Below are positions 1-8,109 of a stretch of 64,000 bases of DNA, in pieces. Made by a program: the position numbers and the translations under genes. The notes under the pieces are model-generated. The model was not told the DNA's origin. It was given only the letters and a program-made list of their open reading frames with translations, and did not search any database. The stretch is from Bacteroidota bacterium (GTDB taxonomy: Bacteria; Bacteroidota; Bacteroidia; UKL13-3), in assembly GCA_040388375.1 (NCBI GenBank), contig JAZKBU010000005.1, forward strand, positions 217,173-281,172, written 5' to 3'. Positions within the stretch are counted from its first letter, which is position 1; every line of letters starts with the position of its first letter.

Positions 1-396
1 AATAAAATTATACAACAGTTATTTATTGAAACCAACAAGCTGCATGAGCAAGGTATTATTAATGCAGAAAAGCTATTGGTGTTAAATGGAGAACTAAGCT
101 CGTTTGCCAATGTGGTGGGTGCCTGCGAGCGTATTAAATCTACACCCATTCCTTATTCGTACAGTACTTTTATAAAGCGTGTTATTTTAATTTATACCAT
201 TACGCTTCCCTTGGGTTTGGTCGATGATTTTAAATGGGCCACTATACCCATGGTGTTGTTTGTGTTTTATGCATTTGCCGGATTGGAGCTGATAGCAGAA
301 GAAATTGAAGACCCATTTGGTAAAGAGGATAATGATTTGCCTACGGATGATATAGCGGAAAGAATAAAGAAAAATTTGGTTGATATATTGAAGTAA
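1..396 (+). CDS. Bestrophin-like membrane channel, C-terminal part
   Basis: Open from the first base of the window, so the start lies upstream; 131 residues are visible. The sequence with CERIKSTPIPYSY followed by two hydrophobic segments (VILIYTITLPLGLV and MVLFVFYAFAGLELIAEEI) and the acidic end EDPFGKEDNDLP is characteristic of the bestrophin/UPF0187 family. These proteins form oligomeric anion channels in the inner membrane of bacteria. Family members run to roughly 290-300 residues, so about the last 45 percent is present. The polar C-terminal helix ending in NLVDILK is normal for the family. Function in this organism is inferred from family only. Confidence 0.8.
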   Translation, partial: NKIIQQLFIETNKLHEQGIINAEKLLVLNGELSSFANVVGACERIKSTPIPYSYSTFIKRVILIYTITLPLGLVDDFKWATIPMVLFVFYAFAGLELIAEEIEDPFGKEDNDLPTDDIAERIKKNLVDILK

Positions 397-487
397 AACA
401 CGTTGTTCGTTGTTGTGTCTCCCGACCAACAACTTTAGTTTGTGGATTGGTGGGGACACCAACCACGGACAAAATATCCAAATAATA

Positions 488-610
488 TAAAAAGGAGGCG
501 AGCGCGGGGCAGACAAAAAAGCGGGCCGCGCATCAGGCCTGCGGGGAGAAGCATTTTTTTGTCTAGCGTTTTTGGATACTTTTTTGGCAATGCAAAAAGT
601 ATCAAGAAAA
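488..610 (+). repeat. Dispersed repeat R1, copy 1
   Basis: First of three copies of a dispersed repeat (others 2677-2892 minus strand and 63652-63811 plus strand). Shared blocks are GGCGAGCG, AGCGGGCC, GCATCAGGCCTG, GGGGAGAAGCATTTT, GCGTTTTTGGATAC and a hairpin in which GATACTTTTT pairs with AAAAAGTATC (575-603). This copy lacks the terminal ATTGCAGGCG/CGCCTGCAAT hairpin found in copies 2 and 3. The gap 397-487 also holds one copy of the 19-bp motif GTTGTGTCTCCCGACCAAC (412-430). No gene is evident here. Confidence 0.8.
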
Positions 611-628
611 AAAGATTATAGCTAAAAA

Positions 629-663
629 CAAAAGGGTTGACTAAACATTAGTCAACCCTTTTG
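629..663 (-). terminator. Rho-independent terminator, bidirectional
   Basis: A 16-bp perfect stem (CAAAAGGGTTGACTAA pairing with its complement) with a 3-base loop. Read on the minus strand it ends in a T-rich run and lies 22 bp past the stop of the multicopper oxidase gene. It also has T residues on the plus strand, so it could end transcription from either side. Confidence 0.85.
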
Positions 664-685
664 TTTTAATGATTGTAGTTAAAAC

Positions 686-2542
686 TTATTGTAATAAAAT
701 TTTCTGTACCATACGTGTGTTGCCTGATACGTACTCTACAAATACAAATCCTCTTGGTAAATCATCTACCTGAATACTTGTGTTGCCATTAATAGCAGCT
801 ATATTTTCTTCTTTAATGGTTCTGCCTAATACATCAATAAACCGAATGCTGCCTTTACCCGCAGTATAACCTTTAATGTTTAATACATTGCCGGCAGGGT
901 TCGGATAAAATGCTAAGTTGGCTTTTTCTGTTAAAGTACTTTCTTTTATACTAATATGTTTGCCCGTTACTTTGTTGTAAGATGCTGTATCTAATACCAC
1001 AAACTGATGCATCATAGCGCTGTCTTCGTGGGTAAGAATATGGCAATGGTACATAAAACCACTCATCATATCAATTTGATTATGCATCATTAAAGTATCA
1101 CCATAATGGTCAAATTGAGCAATAAAGCGTAGCGTAGTTCCTGCTCTTATCAATACATCGTCTTTGTAACCCATTAAGTGTTTAGGTAAAGTATTGTTGT
1201 AAACAGATTGTTTAATGCCTGCACTGTCAATATCAAGTACCTGGAATTGCACTTTGTGAATATGGAAAGGATGCGCTTTGTTGGTTTTGTTTTCAATAGT
1301 CCATATTTCGGTAGTACCTACTAAAATGGTATCATTCATTAATTCCATATCCATTGGCATACTGTCAATAGTCCAAACGGGGCCGCCACCGCTACCACCG
1401 CCACCGTTTCCGTATAAGCGTTTTGGTGCTCTTTTAAAAGCATTGGTTGTATCCAATATCGGGTACGATTCCAAAGAGTCAGGAATGCTTGTTATTTTAC
1501 TCGCTGCTTTTAAAGTGGTATCAATAACCAATGCCATAAAAGGAAATGCTGCAGGTCCGCTAATAATATCGGCAGGAATAGTGTTGGCTAAGTTTTGCAA
1601 ATAAATAGTATCACCTTGTTGTTTACCGGTGCAGTTAACCAACATTTCCATTCTTTCGCCCGGTGCTATTATGATCGATTGCATAGGGAATGCTTTGGGT
1701 GTATAACCACCATCAGTAGCTACCAGCCACATGCTGTCGTTTGGATTGCTAACAGGTGCTATGCTATCGTTAATACCTAAACTAAGCGAGCTGATAGGTG
1801 AACCATTTAAAAAGCGCAAACGAACTACTTCGTTAGGTACATGCATGGCTCCGTATAAAAGACCATTTACCATTAAGTAATTACCGGGGCCCGGACGTGA
1901 GTTAGCTACCATTGATGTAGCTACATGATTGGTAAAATTAAACTTTTTTTCTTGTACAACTATCGGGAAATCGTTTACACCATAATCGTGCGGTAACTTG
2001 TTTTTTACTGCATCGGTAGGGCTTTCTATAATAATCATACCCGCTAAACCCATTGCCACCTGCATAGTAGTACTATCCATTAAATGTGAGTGGTACCAAA
2101 CGGTTTGTATCGGGTCTATTATTTTAAAGCTGGGAACCACCGGCATATCCCACATGCTGTTCGATTCAATTATTTCATGTGGACCACCATCCATGTTTGA
2201 AGGTAAGTTTAACCCATGAAAGTGCATGGTGGTTCTTTGGGTCATGTTGTTAAACGCATTGATAGTTACTTGTTGCCCTTGTTGCCAAAACATAGTGGGG
2301 CCTAAGTAGCTAATATTGTTACTATCCATTTGGTTGTAACAAAAAGTGGGTACTGTTGCGTTGGTTGAGTCCGTTCCACCATTGGGGTTAAAGTTATGGT
2401 TAGCGCTGTCAATGCTAATATTAAAGGTGTTGGTGTTTCTGATGGCCGGTGGCGCATAAACTCTGTTGATGAATTTTTGTGCCGTAGTCATCTTGCTAAT
2501 CAGTAAGATAAATACGAGTGTAGTGAGTACGTTTCTTTTCAT
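686..2542 (-). CDS. T9SS-secreted multicopper oxidase
   Basis: Copper oxidase of the laccase/CueO/bilirubin-oxidase type, predicted to be exported by the Sec system and then through T9SS. A signal peptide covers about residues 1-21 (MKRNVLTTLVFILLIS, cleavage after TTAQ). All four copper-ligand motifs are visible: HFHG (107-110), WYHSH (149-153), HPFHIH (424-429) and HCHILTHEDSAMM (from 499), the last with the type-1 Cys-His-Met set. Met-rich patches such as MPMDMELM and MMHNQIDMM recall cuprous oxidases. A type A sorting domain begins at about 544 (FYPNPAGNVLNIKG) and ends in VQKILLQ. The gene stands alone, with a terminator downstream and a GAGTA-repeat promoter upstream. Substrate (Cu(I), phenolic or metal) cannot be read from sequence. 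Confidence 0.93.
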   Translation of the reverse strand: MKRNVLTTLVFILLISKMTTAQKFINRVYAPPAIRNTNTFNISIDSANHNFNPNGGTDSTNATVPTFCYNQMDSNNISYLGPTMFWQQGQQVTINAFNNMTQRTTMHFHGLNLPSNMDGGPHEIIESNSMWDMPVVPSFKIIDPIQTVWYHSHLMDSTTMQVAMGLAGMIIIESPTDAVKNKLPHDYGVNDFPIVVQEKKFNFTNHVATSMVANSRPGPGNYLMVNGLLYGAMHVPNEVVRLRFLNGSPISSLSLGINDSIAPVSNPNDSMWLVATDGGYTPKAFPMQSIIIAPGERMEMLVNCTGKQQGDTIYLQNLANTIPADIISGPAAFPFMALVIDTTLKAASKITSIPDSLESYPILDTTNAFKRAPKRLYGNGGGGSGGGPVWTIDSMPMDMELMNDTILVGTTEIWTIENKTNKAHPFHIHKVQFQVLDIDSAGIKQSVYNNTLPKHLMGYKDDVLIRAGTTLRFIAQFDHYGDTLMMHNQIDMMSGFMYHCHILTHEDSAMMHQFVVLDTASYNKVTGKHISIKESTLTEKANLAFYPNPAGNVLNIKGYTAGKGSIRFIDVLGRTIKEENIAAINGNTSIQVDDLPRGFVFVEYVSGNTRMVQKILLQ

Positions 2543-2573
2543 AGTTTAATGTTTAAGTGTTTGTTTGAGGGCG

Positions 2574-2645
2574 CCAATATACTATTAAATAGTGTTGGCA
2601 AACAAGAGGGGAAATACTCTTTTTGAAGGGGGAAATACTCTTTTT
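2574..2645 (-). promoter_or_regulatory. GAGTA direct-repeat promoter of the multicopper oxidase
   Basis: On the minus strand two copies of AAAAAGAGTATTTCCCC lie 21 bp apart, with GAGTA starting at 2640 and 2619. The octamer TATATTGG (2581-2574) begins exactly 38 bp downstream of the second GAGTA and matches the Bacteroidota -7 box TAnnTTTG with one mismatch. No -33 TTTG is present at the usual place. The start codon follows about 32 bp later. The same geometry is found at 41844-41984 and 63401-63490. Confidence 0.7.
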
Positions 2646-2676
2646 ATGCACAGGTTATTATTAAAAGTTGTTTATG

Positions 2677-2892
2677 CCATTGCAGGCGTCCTCGCCTGCA
2701 ATCTTTTCTTTTCTTATTTCGATACTTTTTGCATTGCCAAAAAAGTATCCAAAAACGCTTTAGGTTGTTGGTCGGGAGACACAACAACGGCAAAATGCTT
2801 CTCCCCGCAGGCCTGATGCACGGCCCGCTCCCGTCCCGATAACTATCGGGAGCTATCGGGATTCGTCTGGCCTGCGCTCGCCTCCTTTTTAT
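2677..2892 (-). repeat. Dispersed repeat R1, copy 2, with two nested palindromic inserts
   Basis: Minus-strand copy of R1. It carries the terminal hairpin GATTGCAGGCG-AGGA-CGCCTGCAAT (2677-2703) and the GATACTTTTT/AAAAAGTATC hairpin. Compared with copies 1 and 3 it has two insertions: a copy of the 19-bp motif GTTGGTCGGGAGACACAAC (2767-2785) extended to a palindrome, and a palindrome TCCCGATAACTATCGGGA (2834-2851) followed by a partial second unit. The remainder of the gap 2543-3043 holds a further copy of the 19-bp motif at 2933-2951. Confidence 0.78.
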
Positions 2893-3043
2893 AATTATGG
2901 TTTATGATATTTAAAAAAACACTGGCTTGCTTGTTGGTCGGGAGACACAACAAGGGACAGAAGTGGGAGGCTTGCTTCCGATAAATTTAACTTTACTATT
3001 CGTATTAAAAACTATTAATTGCGTAACCCTTTTTATAACAACA

Positions 3044-3844
3044 ATGAACTTAAACTTCTTAAAGCGTAACTTTTTTTTTGTACTATTTCTTGGCCTGATG
3101 GCAAGCACAGTGGTGTCATGCGGAAGCGATAACGAAATAGCCTCGGTATGTATGACCGATAAAGCACCCGTATACAGCAAGCCATCGAAAAAAGAAGGTA
3201 CACTTTTATCTGCGGTATCGCTTGGTGAAAAGCTCACCTTTTTAGATGAAAAGGAAGAGGATGAAAAAGGAAAGAAATATTTAAAAGTAAAATTAGTTGA
3301 TGGCAACGAAGGCTGGATACTGGCCGATTATGTGGTGGTGAAAGCCATGCCTGGGGTAATTTATGAAAAAATGAATATTTATTCGCGACCTGATTTGGCT
3401 TCTATTACTAAAAAGACTTTGGATGAAATGGATATTATAGCCATTGTTACCAGAAAAGATGACTGGATAGAAATAATAGCCAAACGCACTACAGGCAAAG
3501 GAACTGAAAAGGGCTGGATAAAAGACAAAGGCTATAGTGAAGGTACTACCGATTTAGCTGCAGCCGTATTTATTACCCGTGCTATGGGTATTACCCAACC
3601 CGATGAAAGGTTAACCGAATTGAAAGCCGTAATGGATAATGATAATTTATCAGGCTCCAGCTTTCACCACATATTATTAAGCGAAATAAGAAAAATAGAC
3701 CCAACCGCTTACCCTAGTGAGGAAGAATACATGGAAGAGTTGCAGGCAAAGGCTGCACAGGAAGCAGAGGCCGCACAAGCCGCAGCAGAACAGGTAGCAA
3801 CACCTGATACAGCAAAAGTGATAAACGAACAGGCTCCGCAATAA
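3044..3844 (+). CDS. SH3-like domain lipoprotein
   Basis: 266 residues from the ATG at 3044. An upstream in-frame TTG exists at 2927, but only the 3044 start puts a lipoprotein signal at the N terminus (MNLNFLKRNFFFVLFLGLM, lipobox TVVSC at about 25). After the lipidated Cys come two SH3b-like segments: one around residues 35-100 (PVYSKPSKKEGTLL ... GWILADYVVV), the second around 105-170 (MNIYSRPDLASITKKTL ... GWIKDKGY). The tail is rich in Ala, Glu and Gln (EELQAKAAQEAEAAQAAAEQ), probably a helical linker. SH3b domains usually bind peptidoglycan or peptides, so a cell-envelope role is likely, but no enzyme domain is present. It stands alone. Confidence 0.75.
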   Translation: MNLNFLKRNFFFVLFLGLMASTVVSCGSDNEIASVCMTDKAPVYSKPSKKEGTLLSAVSLGEKLTFLDEKEEDEKGKKYLKVKLVDGNEGWILADYVVVKAMPGVIYEKMNIYSRPDLASITKKTLDEMDIIAIVTRKDDWIEIIAKRTTGKGTEKGWIKDKGYSEGTTDLAAAVFITRAMGITQPDERLTELKAVMDNDNLSGSSFHHILLSEIRKIDPTAYPSEEEYMEELQAKAAQEAEAAQAAAEQVATPDTAKVINEQAPQ

Positions 3845-3869
3845 AAACTACTAATAGAAAATACTTATA

Positions 3870-4772
3870 TTATTTAGTCTTAATTATTCTTATTGTTTCC
3901 GTTTGTTTTTCAGGAGTAACAACAGTTAGTATATAAATGCCCTTTGCCAAATGGCTAATATCAATTGGGTTTAATATTTCATGTAGTTCTCCTTCCATCA
4001 ATACTTTTCCGGTCAAGTCCGATAAATAGTATGGTGTCAAAATATCTTTTTGATGTAACTCCACATTTACTATATCCGTTGCCGGATTTGGATATACTTT
4101 AGCCAATATTTCAAAGTCATCCGCTTCTATTGGAGCAGATACATCTTCTACGTCACTGGCTTTAAAATTGGCGCTTGCCCGTATTATTTCAAAGGGCTTT
4201 GTATTGGCTAATATAGAGGTATATAATTTTCTAAGCTCCCTCTTATCAGGATGCAGTCGTATAATGTTTTTCTGCTTGTCAGTAAACTTAACAAGTTTCG
4301 TATATTTTCCTTGTTCAATCGCACTATCAATTTGAGCATATTGAAAATAGTTTTGAAGCCCATATATTAAACTATCCGTAACTTTTAAAGCAAATATTCT
4401 ATAGGAACTATCATTTATCTGCTCACTGAAATAATAAAGCGTTCTGAATTTACAAACAGTCCCTTTAAAAAGAGTATCGCCCGTCTCAATATTAATAATA
4501 CAATTATATTTCCGGGTAGATGAAATTTTGAAAGTTAAAGGGAAACAACGCCCTTCAATTTGTAAAGTATCACCTAAAATTTTTGAAAGGTTTCGGTTTC
4601 TCTTAGGAAACGGAGCATCAAAAGTGCTTTTTAAATTTTCCCTTATGGACTTCTCCATCGCTATTTCGTCTGCCATGCATCCCATCATCATCTTAACTTT
4701 TTCTTCGGCAGAAGGCCCACATGAAAAAAGAAAAAGTATAGCGCTTATAAAAAGTATAATTAAATGTTTCAT
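3870..4772 (-). CDS. Lipoprotein with a C-terminal T9SS sorting domain
   Basis: 300 residues. The N terminus is a lipoprotein signal (MKHLIILFISAILFLFSCG, Cys at about 18). The middle part (about 25-215) is not recognised. Residues about 222-300 form a type A T9SS sorting domain: VYPNPATDIVNVEL, then DLTGKVLMEGEL, then GIYILTVVTPEKQTETIRIIKTK. A lipid anchor together with a T9SS tail is unusual, because T9SS substrates are normally freed by signal peptidase I. It starts 6 bp after the stop of the HExxH lipoprotein at 4779-5756, so the two are probably one transcript. The function of the middle region is unknown. Confidence 0.75.
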   Translation of the reverse strand: MKHLIILFISAILFLFSCGPSAEEKVKMMMGCMADEIAMEKSIRENLKSTFDAPFPKRNRNLSKILGDTLQIEGRCFPLTFKISSTRKYNCIINIETGDTLFKGTVCKFRTLYYFSEQINDSSYRIFALKVTDSLIYGLQNYFQYAQIDSAIEQGKYTKLVKFTDKQKNIIRLHPDKRELRKLYTSILANTKPFEIIRASANFKASDVEDVSAPIEADDFEILAKVYPNPATDIVNVELHQKDILTPYYLSDLTGKVLMEGELHEILNPIDISHLAKGIYILTVVTPEKQTETIRIIKTK

Positions 4773-4778
4773 GAGTCT

Positions 4779-5756
4779 TTAATATTTTAAAGCCTTCATT
4801 TTTTTACCGAAAAACAAAGCCCTCGATGGCTCGTCAAGTTCATTTTTCCAGCCAATTAAATATTGCGTAAAAGGCGAAACATTCAAAGAGTCAATATTCC
4901 GGTAAGCAAAAGCCATTACCTCATTCGGATATAGTTTCATGGCCGTTGCCTTTTTACGCTTGGCACTTCGTTTCGTATCAAACGGACTAATATACAAATC
5001 CAACGCACCAAAAATATGCAAGAACTCATGCGCTATGACAGCCGGATTTTTAAAGCTCACAATGGAGTATTCAATATTGGCACTACTGGCAGAATGAAGC
5101 GTAACCGAAATTTCATCTGTATAATAATTATTTACAAAGTACATCAACACCACATTATCCGTTTGGTTAATATCGCGCAGACGGGCTATCAACCTTTCGC
5201 GGTCACTCAAGTTGTTTTTGGTTTTTACTATCGTGGCAGAGTCAACCGGAAGCGTGAGCCCTGCAGTTTTAGCAATGCGGTCAGCCCAACGGTCCAGTTT
5301 GCCTATACCAACCGAAGCAACAGGCGAAAAGAGCGTACCGTAAAGTGTTTTATTGGGAAAGTTATTGGCAATAGGAATAACCTTTTTATTTTGATGGTAT
5401 TGCACATCAATATTTAATGGAATATTATTTTCAAAAGCCCTGTTTTCAATCCATTCCGTAGCTATACCAATCGAGTCAAGCGTTGATTGAATATCATAAC
5501 TAGTCCAGGCTTGCGTACCCTTGGTATCTACAAATATGGTGTACAGCACCACCTTGCCAATTAGTTTTTTACATACATTATTATCAACGGTGGCAATTCT
5601 AAAAGTATTTTCATTGTTTTTATAGGAGTGACAAGCACCGAAAAAAAATAGGGCTGCTGTCAGCAAAAAAAGAAGGACCGTTTTGGTATGCGTAACTGTT
5701 GTACTCAAGCTATGGGATTTTTTGTCCAAACCTATTAAAAAAATACAGCTAAGCAA
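4779..5756 (-). CDS. Putative zinc metalloprotease lipoprotein (HExxH)
   Basis: 325 residues from the only upstream ATG. A TTG about 16 codons in would give a more typical lipoprotein signal (TKTVLLFLLTAALFFFGAC). The lipobox FGAC is visible. Near residue 240 the motif AHEFLHIFGALD fits HExxHxxGxxD, the zinc site of metzincin-like peptidases, and residues further on include a Met (EVMAFAYRN) that could be a Met-turn. The preceding 200 residues are not recognised. First gene of a probable two-gene operon with the T9SS-tailed lipoprotein 6 bp downstream. Proteolysis is inferred from the motif only. Confidence 0.65.
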   Translation of the reverse strand: MLSCIFLIGLDKKSHSLSTTVTHTKTVLLFLLTAALFFFGACHSYKNNENTFRIATVDNNVCKKLIGKVVLYTIFVDTKGTQAWTSYDIQSTLDSIGIATEWIENRAFENNIPLNIDVQYHQNKKVIPIANNFPNKTLYGTLFSPVASVGIGKLDRWADRIAKTAGLTLPVDSATIVKTKNNLSDRERLIARLRDINQTDNVVLMYFVNNYYTDEISVTLHSASSANIEYSIVSFKNPAVIAHEFLHIFGALDLYISPFDTKRSAKRKKATAMKLYPNEVMAFAYRNIDSLNVSPFTQYLIGWKNELDEPSRALFFGKKMKALKY

Positions 5757-5820
5757 GGGCTTGCTTGTAGTATTTGTTTTAAGAAAGCCATACCGCTTTG
5801 TTAGAATCCTTAAACAACAT

Positions 5821-5954
5821 GGTTAACGTTTCGCTTATTTGCTTAGTTGCAGTGTGCGGAACGAAAATTTGTCGTGCTAAGATAGAAATGAAAGTGTAAA
5901 ACAAATCTGAATTTAAGCGATTTAGCGGCAATTGAGCAAGACTACTTGTTAGGC
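5821..5954 (-). repeat. attC-like inverted repeat downstream of the STAS/GHKL gene
   Basis: On the minus strand it begins five bases after the stop codon with GCCTAAC, which fits the integron R'' consensus RYYYAAC, and ends near GTTAACC (one mismatch to GTTRRRY). The outer arms pair over 12 bases (TTGCTTAGTTGC with GCAATTGAGCAA, two G-T pairs). An inner ATTTGT/ACAAAT pair is also present. Length (134 bp), position after the stop and imperfect long-hairpin shape all match attC sites. It is alignable along its length with 6951-7085. Confidence 0.6.
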
Positions 5955-5959
5955 ACAGT

Positions 5960-6943
5960 TTATTTTCCTAGCGAGGCTGTCGAAGGATTTATTGGGGCAT
6001 TTTTTACTTCTTCAGATTCTCGCAGTCTAGCCAACATTAAACTCAATGACTTTAGCTTGTCTGTGCTTAATGTCAAATTAAGAGCGGTGCCTTGTGAACG
6101 AATATCAAAAACTCTTTTGTGTGTCTCAGAAAGAAATATTCCTTTAGAACCACTTGTCAAAACGAAGCTTCCACCCATTTTACAAATTTGAGATGTCATG
6201 TATAAACCGTAACCAGAATTAGCCCATATATTTGATTCGTCAGCTTTTACGCCTGCATAAGCTTTACCAGATATACCTGGTTGAATAGCAAGCTTTACGG
6301 CATCAGTATCATTTAGAACACTTAAATAAGGATTCTGCATTAAACTTTGCTTCAGTCCAATTCCTCTGTCAAGTATAGCTAAAGATACCTTTTTCCTTTC
6401 CGGCCAATGTTGTGCGCAAAAGCCAAATTGATTCGATTCTGAATGTTCAACCACATTTCGAAGAATTTCCCTGATTGAATACTGAAGAGTATCAAATAAA
6501 TCACCTGAATCAGTTCTCGTTAATATGTGACTCAACGTAGTTGCTCTTCCAGTAAGGTATTCTCCAACAGGCTTACCTATTTTATCAGCATCTTTAATGA
6601 TGTTATTACAGTAAAATATTTTAATTGGAATTGCGGTCAGGCTTTTTTCCCAATTTGGATCAGCATCCCCATATTCAATTCCGATTGCTCTAAAAAATCC
6701 CATGTCAGCAGCTTCTTGCATTTTTTTAATATTTACTCCCGAAAATTTCCTTTCAGGCCTGTAATCTCTGAAATGCTTTATTTCACTGCTTAGAAATAAC
6801 AATGTAAAGGGCTCCACTTTTCCAGCATTTTCAAAATCGAATACATATTCATCCGTTTCCTCAAGAAACCACAGATCAATTATAAATTGAATTGTCTGCA
6901 TGTTTGATGTCAATCTTGGTATTTTAATTGTCTGTTTTGTCAT
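5960..6943 (-). CDS. STAS-like / GHKL ATPase protein
   Basis: 327 residues, cytoplasmic. Residues about 10-100 look like a STAS-type fold (TIQFIIDLWFLEETDEYVFDF ...). The C-terminal half is a GHKL (HATPase_c) domain with the N-box EILRNVVEHSE, G1 box DRGIGL and G2 box SGYGLYMTSQI. There is no phospho-acceptor His domain, so it is more likely an anti-sigma-like or regulatory ATPase than a sensor kinase. The start ATG is eight bases downstream of GTTAGGC (6957-6951), and the stop is followed five bases later by the complementary GCCTAAC. The gene is therefore bounded like an integron cassette. A defence role is possible from its company but is not shown. Confidence 0.75.
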   Translation of the reverse strand: MTKQTIKIPRLTSNMQTIQFIIDLWFLEETDEYVFDFENAGKVEPFTLLFLSSEIKHFRDYRPERKFSGVNIKKMQEAADMGFFRAIGIEYGDADPNWEKSLTAIPIKIFYCNNIIKDADKIGKPVGEYLTGRATTLSHILTRTDSGDLFDTLQYSIREILRNVVEHSESNQFGFCAQHWPERKKVSLAILDRGIGLKQSLMQNPYLSVLNDTDAVKLAIQPGISGKAYAGVKADESNIWANSGYGLYMTSQICKMGGSFVLTSGSKGIFLSETHKRVFDIRSQGTALNLTLSTDKLKSLSLMLARLRESEEVKNAPINPSTASLGK

Positions 6944-6950
6944 AAATTGG

Positions 6951-7085
6951 GCCTAACGTTTTGTAGCCTAGCGCTGTTGCTGATTGCGTGACATTAATTT
7001 GTTTTGCTAAGATAAATATTGAATGCGTAAAACAAAGTTCAAACACAGCGATATAGTGGCAATAGAGCCAAGGGCTGGGCTATTG
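6951..7085 (-). repeat. attC-like inverted repeat downstream of the DUF4145 gene pair
   Basis: On the minus strand it ends with a perfect GTTAGGC (GTTRRRY) directly ahead of the next gene's ATG. The left border is weaker, with no clean RYYYAAC. Inner arms TTTGTTTT/AAAACAAA pair perfectly, and CTGTTGC/GCAATAG pair with one wobble. Shared words with 5821-5954 include TTGCTAAGATA-type and GTAAAACAAA blocks in the same order, showing common descent. Confidence 0.55.
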
Positions 7086-7108
7086 TTCTAAATTATAATG
7101 ACAAATTA

Positions 7109-7333
7109 TTACTTAATCTTTTGACTAAGTCCTTGTAATGACCTTTGCATTTCTGATTGTCCAGTTAGTATTTGGGATAAGCCATTGTTTGCAATCTCAG
7201 CAAGAGTTGAGAGATAAATAGTTTGCAAATACTGAATATATAATTCAGGTTTTGTATTCCAATCAACCCCGAATTTCTGTTTAAAGGGTATTTTTTGTGC
7301 TTCAAAAGTTTTGTCAAAGTTAGATGTTGCCAT
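7109..7333 (-). CDS. Small hypothetical protein
   Basis: 74 residues (MATSNFDKTFEAQKIPF ... LQGLSQKIK), mostly helical in character, with no signal peptide, membrane segment or motif that I recognise. It starts 14 bp after the stop of the DUF4145 gene on the same strand, so the two are probably cotranscribed and lie in the same putative cassette. The reading frame is otherwise free of overlap with a longer gene, which supports it being real. Function unknown. Confidence 0.5.
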   Translation of the reverse strand: MATSNFDKTFEAQKIPFKQKFGVDWNTKPELYIQYLQTIYLSTLAEIANNGLSQILTGQSEMQRSLQGLSQKIK

Positions 7334-7347
7334 GCGATTAAATTTAT

Positions 7348-8028
7348 TTATGAACGATTGTCTCTTTTGTCGATTGCTGCTTTTGCTCCTTCTGGAATTT
7401 TGAACGAATAAAAGTCGTCTATCTGTTTGGGTTGCGTAATTAATATGTCAGTAATGATATTTACAAAGCCGAATAGTTTATATGCGGCTTCTCTGTCATC
7501 AGTTAAATCAATTTGTCCTGGATGAACAGCATTATTGCCAATTACTCTAACGCTATCTAATGCTTTCTGCATTTTTTCAGGAAGCCCCTTCTTAACAAGG
7601 TTACCAATGTCCTCGTTAATATTTTCTCCTTTTTCACCAAGGTGTTTACAAAGCTTCTGAACCGCCAAACGAAGTAAGGCTGTTGCTCCTCTTGGAGAAA
7701 GCTCCACTATACCTCGTGCTTCTTCAAAATCTTTCTTAATATCATCTGGCATATCTGCGTTGGCAAGGGGAGCAGAGCCAGCAGTAGGGAATAACATCCT
7801 TCTTTCATCAGTGTGTCTGTTGTCAAGCCAAATTGTATGTTTTTGGCAATGTTTACACTGGGAAAAAACAAGCTCTGCAATATTGCCTTGCCATTCTTTT
7901 TGTCCTCCAGAGTTTGCTCTCTTTTTGTCATACTTGTCAGCATAGCTCCAAATATGTTCAGAGTAAGCACCACAAATAGGGCAATTAAATGAACTTAACT
8001 CAAATTGTATCGGAGTGTATGGTGTCAT
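7348..8028 (-). CDS. DUF4145 domain protein with zinc-ribbon-like Cys pairs
   Basis: 226 residues. Two CxxC pairs (CPIC at 16-19 and CKHC at about 57-60) suggest a zinc ribbon. Residues about 100-190 carry the DUF4145 pattern: EARGIVELSPRGATALLRLAVQ, then an acidic helix, then VRVIGNNAVHPG and a final helix. DUF4145 proteins are short helical proteins often found with restriction and other defence genes. The first gene of a two-gene unit with 7109-7333. It lies between the attC-like repeat 6951-7085 and the leader at 8127. Confidence 0.75.
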   Translation of the reverse strand: MTPYTPIQFELSSFNCPICGAYSEHIWSYADKYDKKRANSGGQKEWQGNIAELVFSQCKHCQKHTIWLDNRHTDERRMLFPTAGSAPLANADMPDDIKKDFEEARGIVELSPRGATALLRLAVQKLCKHLGEKGENINEDIGNLVKKGLPEKMQKALDSVRVIGNNAVHPGQIDLTDDREAAYKLFGFVNIITDILITQPKQIDDFYSFKIPEGAKAAIDKRDNRS

Positions 8029-8109
8029 AATTTGTTAGTTTGTATTTTTTGTTTCATGGTATCTCGTTTTTTCAGCCTTGCCGGTAACTTATATATATGA
8101 ATCATTTTA

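Noticed and set aside
629..663. Terminator hairpin as part of dispersed repeat R1
   Set aside because: The other R1 copies have no counterpart of this hairpin, and its position fits simple termination of the multicopper oxidase gene.
5016..5417. 133-residue frame opposite the HExxH lipoprotein
   Set aside because: Shadow of the minus-strand gene, which has a lipobox and a zinc motif; this frame has neither signal nor family.
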